64,000 nucleotides of DNA. Origin: Rugamonas rubra (GTDB lineage: Bacteria; Pseudomonadota; Gammaproteobacteria; Burkholderiales; Burkholderiaceae_D). This document shows, in pieces, positions 34,180 through 44,600 of the stretch (the first letter of the stretch is position 1; each line of letters begins with the position of its first letter). Where the stretch lies: NCBI RefSeq assembly GCF_900114705.1, contig NZ_FOTW01000032.1, positions 1 to 64,000 on the forward strand, written 5' to 3'. The translations under genes and the position numbers were made by a program. Under the pieces are notes generated by a model. That model did not search any database. It saw only the letters and a list, made by a program, of their open reading frames with translations, and had not been told where the DNA came from.

Positions 34180-36842
34180 GGCTTGTCGCTCGCCTCCTGG
34201 ATGGCGCGCAGTTGCGCCTCCAGATGCTTGGACTCGGTGATGTTGATGAAGGTGACCACCACGCCATCGATGACGTTGTCCACCGTCCGATACGGCATGA
34301 TGCGCACCGTGTACCAGCGCCCGCTGTGGGTGGGGATCTGCCGCTCGCAGAACACCAGGGTGCGCAGCACCCGCTCGGCGTCGGCCTGCAGCTCGGGGTA
34401 GACCAGGTCGTTGGCGATGTCGCCCAGCGGCCGGTTCAAGTCGCCGGGAATCAGCTTGTAGATCCGCGTGGCCGGGTTGGTGAAGCGGCGGATGTGCAGC
34501 GAGTTGTCGAGGAAGATGGTGGCGATGTCGGTGCTGTTGAGCAGATTCTTCATGTCGCCGTTGACCAGCGACAGGTCGTCGACCTTCGATTGCAGCTCGA
34601 CGTTCACGGTGTGCAGCTCCTCGTTGAGCGACTGCATCTCCTCCTTCGAGGTGGTCAGCTCCTCGTTGGTCGACTGCAGCTCCTCGTTGGTCGACTGCAG
34701 TTCCTCGTTGGCCGACTTGAGCTCCTCGCGCGAGGCCTGCATCTCGGCGCGCACCGCCTGCACCTCCAGGCGCGCCTGGGCCAGCTGCTGTTCCAGCTCC
34801 TGCAGGCGCGGGTTGCTGGCGCGGCTGCGCCGTTGCGGCGGCAGCGGCGCGCTGGCGAAGGTCAGCAGCGTCATGCCGGCCAGCGGCTCGCCGTCGGCCA
34901 GGGTCTGCGCGCACAGGTCCAGCGCCAGTCCCGGGCCGTCGCCCTCCTTCAGGATCAGGCCATGCACGCAGACCATCTCCTCGCTGTCGGCGGCGCGCTT
35001 GAGCAGGTCGGCCAGCTCGTAGCGCAGGCCGGCGCGCGCCATGGCGTGGATGTTCCAGTTGGCCTTGCCGGCGGCCGGTTCCAAAAAGGCGCCGGTGCGG
35101 CCGTGGATGTAGAGGATGTCGCCCTGGGCGTTGACCAGCGCCGCCGCCGGCGTGTGCGACTTGAGCAGCTGCTGCTCGACATGGGATTGGATGTTGCCGT
35201 TCATGGGGGGCGTTCGTGATTCGTTAAGGAGCGGCGCCGGCGCGCTGGCGGCACGGGTCGGGAAGTGGTGGGCGATGCGGAGGCGCGAGGCGTCCAGCCG
35301 CTGGTAGATGCGGCCGGCGCCGGGCAGCGCGGCGAACAACTCGGTGAAGCGGCCCGGCGTGTCGGCGCTGCCGAACACCAGCAGCCCGCCCGGCTTGAGC
35401 GCGTAATGGAACAGGGGAATCAACTGGTCCTGCAACTTGACGTTGAAATAGATCAGCAGGTTGCGGCAGCACAGGATGTCGAGCTTGGTGAACGGCGGGT
35501 CGGAGATGATGTTCTGCGGCGCGAAGATGATGGCGTTGCGCAGGTCCTTGCGGATGCGGTAGCCGCCGCCATCGACCGGCAAGAAGTAGCGGCGCAGCCG
35601 CTCCGGCCCGACGTCGGCCTCGATGGTGCTGGCGAACACGCCTTGGCGGGCGCGGTCGATGGCGTCCGGGTCGAGGTCGGTGGCGAAGATCTGCAGCGCG
35701 TAGCGCCCGCCCGGCTTGAGCGCCTCGAGCACCTCGTGGAACACGATGGCCAGCGAATAGGCCTCCTCGCCGGTCGAGCAGGCCGGCACCCAGGCCTTCA
35801 GCACGGCGCCCTCGGGGGTGTCCGCCAGCAGTTGCGGCAGCGCCGTGGTGCGCAGGTAGTCCCAGATCTTGGGGTCGCGGAAGAAGCTGGTCACGCCGAT
35901 CAACAGCTCCTTGAACAGCAGGTCGAGCTCGGCCGGATTGTCGCCCAGGAAGGCGACATAGGCGTCGAAGGCGTCGATCTGGCACAACTTCATGCGCCGC
36001 TCGATGCGGCGCAGCAGGGTATTCATCTTGTAGTCGCTGAAATTGGCGCCGGTCTGCCGCAGCAGCAGTTGGAACAGCTGCTGCAGCGAGGCGCGCCGCC
36101 CCGCCGCGCTCTGCGGATCGGGCAGCGGTCCGCCGCTGTGGTGGCCCCACCAGCCCAGCAGGCGCGCCATCATCTCGCCCGGCGCCGCCACCACGTCGAC
36201 CACGCCGGCCGCTATGGCGCTCTGCGGCATCGGATCGAACCTGGCGCTGGCCGGCGTCTGCGCCAGCGTCAGGCCGCCGTTCTGCTTGATCGCCGCCAAT
36301 CCAACGGTGCCATCGCACCCCATGCCGGACAAGATGACGCCGGCCGCCAGCGTGCGCAGCTCCTCGGCCAGCGCCTGGAAGAAGAAGTCGATCGGCCGCC
36401 GGTGGCCGCGCAGCTCGCGCGGCGCCAGCGCGGTCAGCGCGCCGTCGACGAAGCTCAGATCCTTGTTGGGGGCGATGACGTAGACGTGGTTGGCCGCCAC
36501 CCGCACCGGCTCGACCACCACGCGCACCGGCATCGCGGTGACCCGCTGCAGCAGTTCGGGCAGCATGCCCTTTTGGGTCGGGTCGAGGTGCTGCACGACG
36601 ACGAAGGCCAGGCCGCTGTCGGCCGGCACGCTGGCGAGCAGCTCGATGATGGCCTCCAGGCCGCCGGCCGAGGCGCCGATGCCGACCACCGGCACCGCCG
36701 CCGGCATCGCGCGCGGCGGTGCCATCGTGCCAGGCACGGCCGCCGCAAGCAGCGCAGGCAGCTCGCGCGCGGCGGCGGGCGGCGCGGCGGCGGTAGCGGT
36801 GGCGGGCGGCGGGGTCATCGTCGGGTTGGCGCGTTTGGTCAT
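34176..36842 (-). CDS. CheB-CheR fusion with coiled coil and PAS domain
   Basis: This 888-residue protein begins with a CheB-type methylesterase domain with its triad visible (Ser58 in GIGASAGG, His in VVQHLDPTQKG, Asp in GMGCDGTVGL). A CheR-type SAM methyltransferase follows (about 265-500; NFSDYKMNTLLRRIERRM, WVPACSTGEEAYSLA, RNLLIYF). Next is a long heptad coiled coil with repeated NEELQS units (about 690-740) and a PAS domain (STDIATIFLDNSLHIRRF). Such fusions are thought to methylate or demethylate chemoreceptor-like targets or signal to linked kinases. It is co-translated with the downstream PAS kinase. A good sigma-70 promoter lies at 36924-36952. Confidence 0.9.
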   Translation of the reverse strand: MTKRANPTMTPPPATATAAAPPAAARELPALLAAAVPGTMAPPRAMPAAVPVVGIGASAGGLEAIIELLASVPADSGLAFVVVQHLDPTQKGMLPELLQRVTAMPVRVVVEPVRVAANHVYVIAPNKDLSFVDGALTALAPRELRGHRRPIDFFFQALAEELRTLAAGVILSGMGCDGTVGLAAIKQNGGLTLAQTPASARFDPMPQSAIAAGVVDVVAAPGEMMARLLGWWGHHSGGPLPDPQSAAGRRASLQQLFQLLLRQTGANFSDYKMNTLLRRIERRMKLCQIDAFDAYVAFLGDNPAELDLLFKELLIGVTSFFRDPKIWDYLRTTALPQLLADTPEGAVLKAWVPACSTGEEAYSLAIVFHEVLEALKPGGRYALQIFATDLDPDAIDRARQGVFASTIEADVGPERLRRYFLPVDGGGYRIRKDLRNAIIFAPQNIISDPPFTKLDILCCRNLLIYFNVKLQDQLIPLFHYALKPGGLLVFGSADTPGRFTELFAALPGAGRIYQRLDASRLRIAHHFPTRAASAPAPLLNESRTPPMNGNIQSHVEQQLLKSHTPAAALVNAQGDILYIHGRTGAFLEPAAGKANWNIHAMARAGLRYELADLLKRAADSEEMVCVHGLILKEGDGPGLALDLCAQTLADGEPLAGMTLLTFASAPLPPQRRSRASNPRLQELEQQLAQARLEVQAVRAEMQASREELKSANEELQSTNEELQSTNEELTTSKEEMQSLNEELHTVNVELQSKVDDLSLVNGDMKNLLNSTDIATIFLDNSLHIRRFTNPATRIYKLIPGDLNRPLGDIANDLVYPELQADAERVLRTLVFCERQIPTHSGRWYTVRIMPYRTVDNVIDGVVVTFINITESKHLEAQLRAIQEASDKP

Positions 36843-36923
36843 CGTGGCATGCGGTTGGAACGACGCGGGCTAGGCCGGGATGGAGCGCCGGGGAAGTTGA
36901 TCTTTTTTACATTTTTCCAATCG

Positions 36924-36952
36924 ATTATACAAAGGGATGAGCCAAACACCAA
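36924..36952 (-). promoter_or_regulatory. Sigma-70 promoter of the cheB-cheR/PAS-kinase operon
   Basis: On the minus strand, TTGGTG (36952-36947), a 17-bp spacer and a perfect TATAAT (36929-36924) would start RNA near 36917, about 75 bases before the ATG. It lies just beyond the stop of the efflux operon. Confidence 0.6.
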
Positions 36953-36963
36953 GCCCCGCCACC

Positions 36964-38418
36964 TCAGGGCGTGGCGTGCCAGCCGCCGCCGAGCGACTGG
37001 ATCAGCGCGATGGCGGTGGTCTGGCGGTCGGCCTGGGCCTGGATCAGCGCGCGGCGCGCCGCCAGCGCGGTGTTCTGCGCGGTGACTACCTCGGTGTAAG
37101 CGACCTGGCCGGCGCGGTAGCGGTTGAGCATCTGCGTCTCGACCTGGTCGGCCGCCTCCGAGGCCAGGCGGCGCAGGTCCTGCTGCAGCAGCAGCGCGCG
37201 GGTGGCGGCCAGCTGGTTCTCGACGTCGGCGAAGGCGGCCAGCACGGTCTGCCGGTAGTGGGCCACGGCGACGTCGCGCCCGGCCTCGGCGCCGCCGACC
37301 CGGGCGGCGGTGGCGCCGGCGTTGAACAGGCTCTGGCCGGCGCTCAGGCCGAGCGACCACAGGCTGTTGGATGCATTCAGCAAGCCGCCGACGGCGCTGC
37401 CGGCCACGCCGTAGGAGCCGCTCAGGCTCAGGCTGGGGAAGTAGGCGGCGCGGGCCACGCCGATCTGCTCGTTGGCGGCGGCGACGCGGCGCTCGGCGGC
37501 GGCGATGTCCGGGCGGCGCTGCAGCAGCGTCGACGGCAGCGCCAGCGGCACCTCGGGCACCGTGGCGCGCCACGGCGCGACGGCCAGGCTGAAATCGGCC
37601 GGCGCCTTGCCGAGCAGGACGGCGATGGCGTGCTCGAGCTGGGCGCGCTGGCGCGCCAGGCCGACCAGGTCGATGCGCGCGCTGGCCAGCTGGGTCTGCG
37701 CCTGCAGCACGTCGGAGCGGGCGGCGATGCCGGCGCCGAAGCGGTTCTGGGTGATCTCCAGCACCCGCGCGTAGCCGCGCACGGTGGCCTCGAGCAGGGC
37801 CAGCTGGGCGTCGGCCTGGCGCAGCGAGAAGTAGTCGAGCGCCAGCTCGCCCTGGGCCGACAGGCGGGCGGCGGCCAGGTCGGCCGCGCTGGCGGCGGCG
37901 CCGGCCTGGGCGCCGTTGGCGCCGGCGCGCAGCTTGCCCCAGACGTCGGGCTCCCAGCTGGCGCCAATGTCGAGCTTGTACTGACTGGCGCTGCGCGTGT
38001 CGCCACCGCCGCCGGAGCGGTTGGCCGCGCCGCCCAGGTCGACGCTGGGGAACAGCGCGGCGCGCTGCTCGCCGACGGCGGCGCGGGCCTGGGCGTAGGA
38101 GGCCACGGCGGCGGCCACGTTCTGGTTCGACACCTCGACGGCGGCGACCAGCTCGTCGAGCTGCGGGTCGCCGAACAGCTGCCACCACGGACCGCGTTCG
38201 AGCGTGTCGGCCGGCGCGGCCGGCTGCCAGCCGCGCGCCTCCTTGAACTCGGCCGGCTGCGGCGTGCTCGGCGTTTGATAGGCGGGGCCGACGGCGCAGC
38301 CGCCCAGCGCCAGCGCGAGGGCCAAGCCGGCCAATGAGGCCAGCGGGCGCGCAATCGGCAGGCCGCCGGCCTTGTTGGCGTTGCTGGTATGGCGATGTGT
38401 GCTAGGTGTGCGGATCAT
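36964..38418 (-). CDS. RND efflux outer-membrane lipoprotein (NodT/OprM family)
   Basis: This 484-residue outer-membrane factor of a tripartite efflux pump has a lipoprotein signal with lipobox LALGGC (Cys at about 41). Two outer-membrane-efflux repeats follow, with typical sequences GPAYQTPSTPQPAEF, WWQLFGDPQLDELV, RRPDIAAAERRVAAAN and LNRYRAGQVAYTEVVTAQ. It is the last gene of the mdtABC-type operon and overlaps the preceding RND gene by 4 bases (38415-38418). Confidence 0.92.
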   Translation of the reverse strand: MIRTPSTHRHTSNANKAGGLPIARPLASLAGLALALALGGCAVGPAYQTPSTPQPAEFKEARGWQPAAPADTLERGPWWQLFGDPQLDELVAAVEVSNQNVAAAVASYAQARAAVGEQRAALFPSVDLGGAANRSGGGGDTRSASQYKLDIGASWEPDVWGKLRAGANGAQAGAAASAADLAAARLSAQGELALDYFSLRQADAQLALLEATVRGYARVLEITQNRFGAGIAARSDVLQAQTQLASARIDLVGLARQRAQLEHAIAVLLGKAPADFSLAVAPWRATVPEVPLALPSTLLQRRPDIAAAERRVAAANEQIGVARAAYFPSLSLSGSYGVAGSAVGGLLNASNSLWSLGLSAGQSLFNAGATAARVGGAEAGRDVAVAHYRQTVLAAFADVENQLAATRALLLQQDLRRLASEAADQVETQMLNRYRAGQVAYTEVVTAQNTALAARRALIQAQADRQTTAIALIQSLGGGWHATP

Positions 38419-41400
38419 GATGGTGTCGGCGACGCAGTTGCCTGCTCGCCGTGGATACGGCTCAGTTGTTGTTCTGCGGGGCTGCGGCGGCGCAGCTTGT
38501 CGAGCAGGATGTAGACCACCGGGGTGGTCAGCAGGGTCAGTAGCTGGCTGGCGACCAGGCCGCCGATGATGGCGACGCCGAGCGGCTGGCGCAGCTCGGA
38601 GCCCTCGCCGAAGCCTATCGCCAGCGGCAAGGCGCCCAAGGCGGCGGCCAGCGTGGTCATCAGGATCGGGCGGAAGCGCAGCAGGCAGGCCTCGCGCACC
38701 GCGTCGCGCGCGTTCAGGCCGCGCGCGCGCTCGGCCTCCAGCGCGAAGTCGATGATCAGGATGGCGTTCTTCTTGACGATGCCGATCAACAGGAACACGC
38801 CGATCAAGGCGATGATGGAGAACTCCATTTTGAACAGCAACAGCGCCAGCACGGCGCCGACGCCGGCCGACGGCAGGGTCGACAGCACGGTGATCGGGTG
38901 CACCAGGCTTTCATACAAAATGCCGAGCACGATGTAGATCACCACGATGGCGGCCAGGATCAGCAGCGGCTGCTGTTTGTTGCTCTCGTCGGCGCTGCGC
39001 GCGGTGCCCTGGAAGCTGCCGCGCACGTTGTTGGGCATGCCGATCTGCGCCTCGGCCGCGTGCACGGCGGCCTGGCCGTCGCTCAGGCTGTAGCCGTCGA
39101 CCAGGTTGAACGAGACGGTGGTGGCCAGCTCGCCGTCCTGGTGGTTGATCGAGCTGGGCGTCGAGCTTTCGGCGAAGCTGGCGATGGCCGTCAGCGGCAC
39201 CATTGTCGTCACGCTGTTGCTCAGGGCCGCGCCGCTGGACGGGTCGCGCGCCGCCGTGCTGTTGCTCGACGGCGCGGCGGTGGTGCTGGCCGCGCCGCTC
39301 GTGGTGGCCGTGCCCTTCGACGGCACGTGGACGTCGCGCAGCGCCTCCGGGCTTTGCGCGTAGCGCGGCGCCACCTCCATCACCACGTGGTACTGGTTCA
39401 ACTCGTCGTAGATGGTGGCCACCTGGCGCTGGCCGAAGCCGTTGTAGAGCGCGTTGTCGACGTCGCGCACCGTCATGCCCAGGCGCGCGGCGCTGTCCTT
39501 GTCGATGGTGACGAAGGTTTCGACGCCGTTCTCGGCCTGGTCGGTGTCGACGTCGATCAGCTCCTGCTGGCCCTTCATCGCCTCGGCCAGCTTGGCCGCC
39601 CACAGTTTGAGGTCGGCCCGGTTGTCGCTCTTCAGCGTGTACTGGTAGGTGGAATTGCTCTGCCGCCCGCCCATGCGCAGGTCCTGCACCGGGTTGAGGA
39701 ACAGCGACACGCCGGTGATTTTGGCCAGCTGCGGGCGCAGCCGGGCGATCACCGCCTGGCCCGACTCGCTGCGCTGGTCGGCCGGCTTCAGGTTGATGAA
39801 CATGAAGCCGCCGCCGGCGCGGCCGCCCCCGGTGAAGCCGACCACGGTGGCCACCGCCGGGTCGCGCTTGATGACGTTGACCAGCTGGCGCAGCTTCTGC
39901 TGCATGGCCTGGAAGGAGATGCTCTGGTCGGCGCGGATGCCGCCGTTGATCTGACCCGTGTCCTGCTGCGGGAAGAAGCCCTTGGGCGCGGCCGAGAACA
40001 GGTAGACGTTGAGGGCGACGACGAAGGCCAGCGACAGCATCACCAACCAAGCGCTGCCCAGCGCCCAGTCGAGCGCGTGCTCGTACTGGCGGTGCATCCA
40101 GTCGTAGCCGCGCTCGGCCCAGCGCGCCAAGCGGCCCGGCGGCTGGTGGCCCTGGCCCGGCTTGAGCAGCCAGGCGCACATCATCGGCGTGGTGGTCAGC
40201 GAAATCAGCAGCGAGATCAAGACCGCCGCCGACAGGGTGACGGCGAACTCGCGGAACAGCCGGCCCACCTGGCCGCCCATGAACAGCAGCGGGATGAACA
40301 CGGCCACCAGCGACAGGCTGATCGACAGCACGGTGAAGCCGACCTCGCGCGCGCCCAGCAGGGCCGCCTTGAACCGGTCCATGCCGGCCTCGATGTGGCG
40401 CGAGGTGTTCTCCAACACGACGATGGCGTCGTCGACGACGAAGCCGGTGGCCACCGTCAGCGCCATCAGCGACAGGTTGTTCAGGCTGAAGCCGAGCAGG
40501 TACATCACGCCGAAGGTGCCCAGCAGCGAGACGATGGTGGCCACCGCCGGCACGATGGTGGCGCGCACGCTGCGCAGGAAGGCGCTGACCACCAGCACCA
40601 CCAGCACGATGGAGATCAGCAGCGTCAGCTCGATCTCGTGCAGCGAGGAGCGGATCGAGTTGGTGCTGTCGGAGGCCACCTGCAGCTTGATGTCCTGCGG
40701 CAGCTGGGCCTGCAACTGCGGCAGCAGCGCGCGCACGCCGTCCACCGTGGCGATGACGTTGGCGCCGGGCTGGCGGGTGATCAGCACGATCACCGCCGGG
40801 TCGCCGTTGAACAGGCCCAGGGTGTTGTTGCTCTCGGTGCCGTCGATGACCTCGGCCACGTCCTGCAGGCGGATCGCCGCGCCGTTGCGCCAGGCGACCA
40901 CCAGCTTGCGGTAGTCGGCGGCGTTGCGGCCGCCGGCGGCGTCGCTCGGCTGCGAGTAGATCTGCAGGTGGCGCCCCTCCCCTTCGATGGCGCCCTTGGG
41001 GCGGTTGGCGTTGGTGGCCTGGATGGCGGCGCGCACGTCCTCCATCGACACGCCGTAGCGGTTCAGCGCGTAGGGCAGCAACTCGACGCGCACCGCCGGC
41101 AGCGAGCCGCCGCCCAACTCGACGTCGCCGACGCCGGGCACCTGGGCGATCTTCTGCTGCACGATGTTCGACACCGCCTCGTAGATCTGGCCGGGCGAGC
41201 GGCTCGGCGAGGTCAACGCCAGGATGACGACCGGGGCGTCCGACGGGTTGGCCTTGCGGTAGGTGGGGTTGCTGCGCAACGTGGCCGGCAGGTCGGCGCG
41301 CGAGGCGTTGATGGCGGCCTGCACCTCGCGCGCGGCGGCGTCGATCTTGCGGTTCAGGTCGAACTGCAGGCTGATGCGGGTCGAGCCGTTGCCCGACGAG

Positions 41401-41645
41401 GAGGTCATCTCGTTGACACCGGCGATCACGCCGAGGCGCCGCTCGAGCGGCGTGGCGACGCTGGTGGCCATGGTGTCCGGACTGGCGCCGGGCAGGCTGG
41501 CGCTGACCGAGATCGAGGGGAAGTCGACCTGCGGCAGCGGCGACACCGGCAGCGCGAAGAAGGCGCCTACGCCGGCCAGCGCAATGCCGATGGTCAGCAG
41601 CACGGTGGCGATGGGGCGCCGGACGAAGGGTTCCGACAGGTTCAC
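38415..41645 (-). CDS. mdtC: RND multidrug efflux permease, MdtC-like
   Basis: This 1076-residue inner-membrane RND transporter has the N-terminus MNLSEPFVRRPIATVLLTIGIALAG, 12 hydrophobic segments in two halves, and two large periplasmic loops. The TM4 proton-relay region LMALTVATGFVVDDAIVVLEN carries the paired Asp residues, and the TM10-12 region GIVKKNAILIIDFALEAE is characteristic. A Ser/Thr/Ala-rich insertion (SGAASTTAAPSSNSTAARDPSSG) in the second loop is unusual. It pairs with the MdtB-like subunit encoded just upstream, since MdtB and MdtC form a heterotrimer. It overlaps both neighbours by 4 bases. Confidence 0.92.
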   Translation of the reverse strand: MNLSEPFVRRPIATVLLTIGIALAGVGAFFALPVSPLPQVDFPSISVSASLPGASPDTMATSVATPLERRLGVIAGVNEMTSSSGNGSTRISLQFDLNRKIDAAAREVQAAINASRADLPATLRSNPTYRKANPSDAPVVILALTSPSRSPGQIYEAVSNIVQQKIAQVPGVGDVELGGGSLPAVRVELLPYALNRYGVSMEDVRAAIQATNANRPKGAIEGEGRHLQIYSQPSDAAGGRNAADYRKLVVAWRNGAAIRLQDVAEVIDGTESNNTLGLFNGDPAVIVLITRQPGANVIATVDGVRALLPQLQAQLPQDIKLQVASDSTNSIRSSLHEIELTLLISIVLVVLVVSAFLRSVRATIVPAVATIVSLLGTFGVMYLLGFSLNNLSLMALTVATGFVVDDAIVVLENTSRHIEAGMDRFKAALLGAREVGFTVLSISLSLVAVFIPLLFMGGQVGRLFREFAVTLSAAVLISLLISLTTTPMMCAWLLKPGQGHQPPGRLARWAERGYDWMHRQYEHALDWALGSAWLVMLSLAFVVALNVYLFSAAPKGFFPQQDTGQINGGIRADQSISFQAMQQKLRQLVNVIKRDPAVATVVGFTGGGRAGGGFMFINLKPADQRSESGQAVIARLRPQLAKITGVSLFLNPVQDLRMGGRQSNSTYQYTLKSDNRADLKLWAAKLAEAMKGQQELIDVDTDQAENGVETFVTIDKDSAARLGMTVRDVDNALYNGFGQRQVATIYDELNQYHVVMEVAPRYAQSPEALRDVHVPSKGTATTSGAASTTAAPSSNSTAARDPSSGAALSNSVTTMVPLTAIASFAESSTPSSINHQDGELATTVSFNLVDGYSLSDGQAAVHAAEAQIGMPNNVRGSFQGTARSADESNKQQPLLILAAIVVIYIVLGILYESLVHPITVLSTLPSAGVGAVLALLLFKMEFSIIALIGVFLLIGIVKKNAILIIDFALEAERARGLNARDAVREACLLRFRPILMTTLAAALGALPLAIGFGEGSELRQPLGVAIIGGLVASQLLTLLTTPVVYILLDKLRRRSPAEQQLSRIHGEQATASPTPS

Positions 41646-44600
41646 GAGGCGGCTCCGGATGCGCCGTCAACGCCGGCGCCGGCGGCGCCCTTGCGGCCGG
41701 CCCAACGCCGGCCCAGGCGGTCGAAGCCGAGGTAGATCACCGGCGTGGTGAACAAGGTCAGCATTTGGCTGACGATCAGGCCGCCGAAGATGGCCAGGCC
41801 GAGCGGCCGGCGCAGCTCGGCGCCGTCGCCCCAGCCAAGCATCAACGGCACGGCGGCGAACAGCGCGGCCAGCGTGGTCATCAGGATCGGGCGGAAGCGC
41901 AGCAGCGCCGCCTGGTGGATCGCCTCGCGCGGCGACTTGCCCTGCTCGCGCTCGGCCTCGATGGCGAAGTCGATCATCATGATGGCGTTCTTCTTGACGA
42001 TGCCGATCAACAGGATGATGCCGATGATGCCGATCACGCCTAAGTCCTGGCCGCTGATCATCAGCGCCAGCAAGGCGCCGACGCCGGCCGACGGCAGCGT
42101 CGACAGGATGGTCAGCGGGTGGATGTAGCTCTCGTACAGCACGCCGAGCACGATGTAGACGCAGATCACCGCCGCCAAAATTAGCCACAGCTGGTTGGAC
42201 AGCGAGTTCTGGTAGGCGCCGGCGGCGCCGAGGAAGGTCAGCGACACCGACGGCGGCAGCTTGATCTCCTCGGCGGCGGCGCGGATCTCCTCGACCGCCT
42301 GGCCCAGCGCGACGCCGTCGGCCGTGTCGAAGCCGAGCGTGGTGGCCGGGTACTGCGCCACGTGGGTGATTTGCAGCGGCGCCGGCCGCTCGGTGATGGT
42401 GGCCACCGACGACAGCGGCGTGGCCTTGCCCGAGCCGGTGCGCAGTTGCAGGTTGCCCAGCGATTCGGGTGTGGTCAGCGTGCCGGGGCGCGCCTCCAGA
42501 ATCACGCGGTACTGGTTGGTCTCGGTGAAGATGGTCGAGACGATGCGCTGGCCGAAGGCGCTGTACAGGGCGTCGTCGATGGCGGCGGCGCTGATCGACA
42601 GGCGGGCGGCGCTGTCGCGGTCGATGCTGATGTAGGCGGCGGTGCTGGTGGCGCCGGCGTCGGACACCACGTTGCGCAGCCCCGCCTTGGCGCGCATGCG
42701 CTCGCTCAGCTTGGCGGCCCAGGTGTTGACGGTGGCGTTGTCGGCCCCCTCCAGCGAGACGCGGTACTGGGTCGGCCCGGTCTCGGCGTCGATGGTCAAG
42801 TCCTGCGTCGGTTGCAGGTACAGCGTGACGCCGGCCACGTTGGCGGCGCGCTGGCGCAGCCGCTCCATGGTGTGGGCCTGGTCGCTGCTGCGCTCGCGCT
42901 TCAGGTTGATCAGCATGCGGCCGGTATGCAGCATGGTGTTGTTGGCGGCGTCCACGCCGACCAGGGAGCTGAGCGACTCGACGTCCGGGTCTTCCAAAAT
43001 GGCGGCGGCGGCGGCCTGCTGCAACTCGGCCATGCGGGCGTAGGAGACCGACTGCGAGGTCTCGACGCGGGCCTGCAACTGGCCGGTGTCCTGGGTCGGG
43101 AACAGGCCCTTGGGTATCCAGATGTAGAGCAGCACCGTCAACACCAGCGTGGCCAGCGCCACCAGCAGGGTCAGGCCCTGGCGCAGCAACACCCATTGCA
43201 GCGCCGTGTCGTAGTGGCGGATCACGCCGTCGAGGAAGGCCTGGGTGCGGCGCGCCAGCGCGCCCGGATGCTCGTCGGCGTGGCTTTTGAGCCAGCGCGC
43301 CGACATCATCGGCACCAAGGTCAGCGAGACCAGGGCGGAGATCAGGATGGTGATCGACAGCGTGACGGCGAACTCGCGGAACAGGCGGCCGACCACGTCG
43401 CCCATGAACAGCAGCGGGATCAGCACGGCGATCAGCGACACCGTCAGCGATATGATGGTGAAGCCGATCTGCGCGGCGCCCTTGATGGCGGCGGCCATCG
43501 GCTGCTCGCCCTCCTCGATGTAGCGGGCGATGTTTTCGATCATGACGATGGCGTCGTCGACGACGAAGCCGGTGGCGATGGTCAGCGCCATCAGCGACAG
43601 GTTGTTCAGGCTGTAGCCGAGCAGGTACATCACGCCGCAGCTGCCGATCAGCGAGATCGGCACGGCCAGGCTGGCGATGACGGTGGCGCGCACGCTGTGC
43701 AGGAAGGCGAAGATCACCAGCACCACCAGGCCGACGGCCAGCAGCAGCTCGGTCTCCACATGTTCGACCGAGGCGCGGATGCCGGTGGTGCGGTCGCTCA
43801 GCACGTCGACGCGCAGCGCGCCCGGCAAGCCGGCCTGCAGCTCGGGCAGGCGGGCCTTGATGGCGTCGACGGTGGCGATGACGTTGGCGCCGGGCTGGCG
43901 CTGCACGTTGAGGATGATCGCCGGCTTCAGACCGGACCAGGCGCCCAGCTTGATGTTCTCGGCGCTGTCGACCACCTGGGCCACGTCGGTCAGGCGCACC
44001 GGGGCGCCGTTCTTGAAGGCGACGATCAGGCTCTGGTAGTCCTTGGCGGTGACCAGCTGGTCGTTGGCGTTGATGGTGAAGGAGCGCGTCGGGCCGTCGA
44101 AGCTGCCCTTGGCGCCGTTGGCGTTGGCCGCCGTGATGGCGCTGCGCAGCGTGTCCAGGCCGAGGCCGTAGGAGGCCAGCGCCAGCGTGTCGGCCTGGAT
44201 GCGCACGGCCGGCCGCTGGCCGCCGCTCAGCGACACCAGGCCGACGCCGCCCACCTGGCTGATCTTCAGCGCCAGCCGGGTGTTGACGATGTTCTGCACC
44301 TCGGTCAGCGGCATGGTGTCCGAGGTGATCGCCAGCGTCAGCACCGGCGCGTCGGCCGGGTTGACCTTGGCGTAGACCGGCGGCGCCGGCAGGTCGGTCG
44401 GCAGCAGCGAGCCGCCGGCGTTGATGGCCGCCTGCACCTCCTGCTCGGCCACGTCCAGCGTCTGGCCCAGCGTGAATTGCAGCGTGATGATGGAGACGCC
44501 GGAGGCGCTGGTGGAGCTCATGCGCTGCAGGCCGGCCATTTGGCCGAACTGGCGCTCCAGCGGCGCGGTGACGGTCTGGGCCATCACCTCGGGGCTGGCG

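Noticed and set aside
34610..34745. Tandem short repeats around CTCCTCGTTGGTCGACTGCA, at first suggestive of a CRISPR-like or regulatory array
   Set aside because: They encode the heptad coiled coil (NEELQSTNEELQS) of the CheB-CheR-PAS protein and have no unique spacers.
38898..41735. Long plus-strand open frames opposite the mdt permease genes
   Set aside because: Same antisense artefact; low-complexity products with no family motifs.
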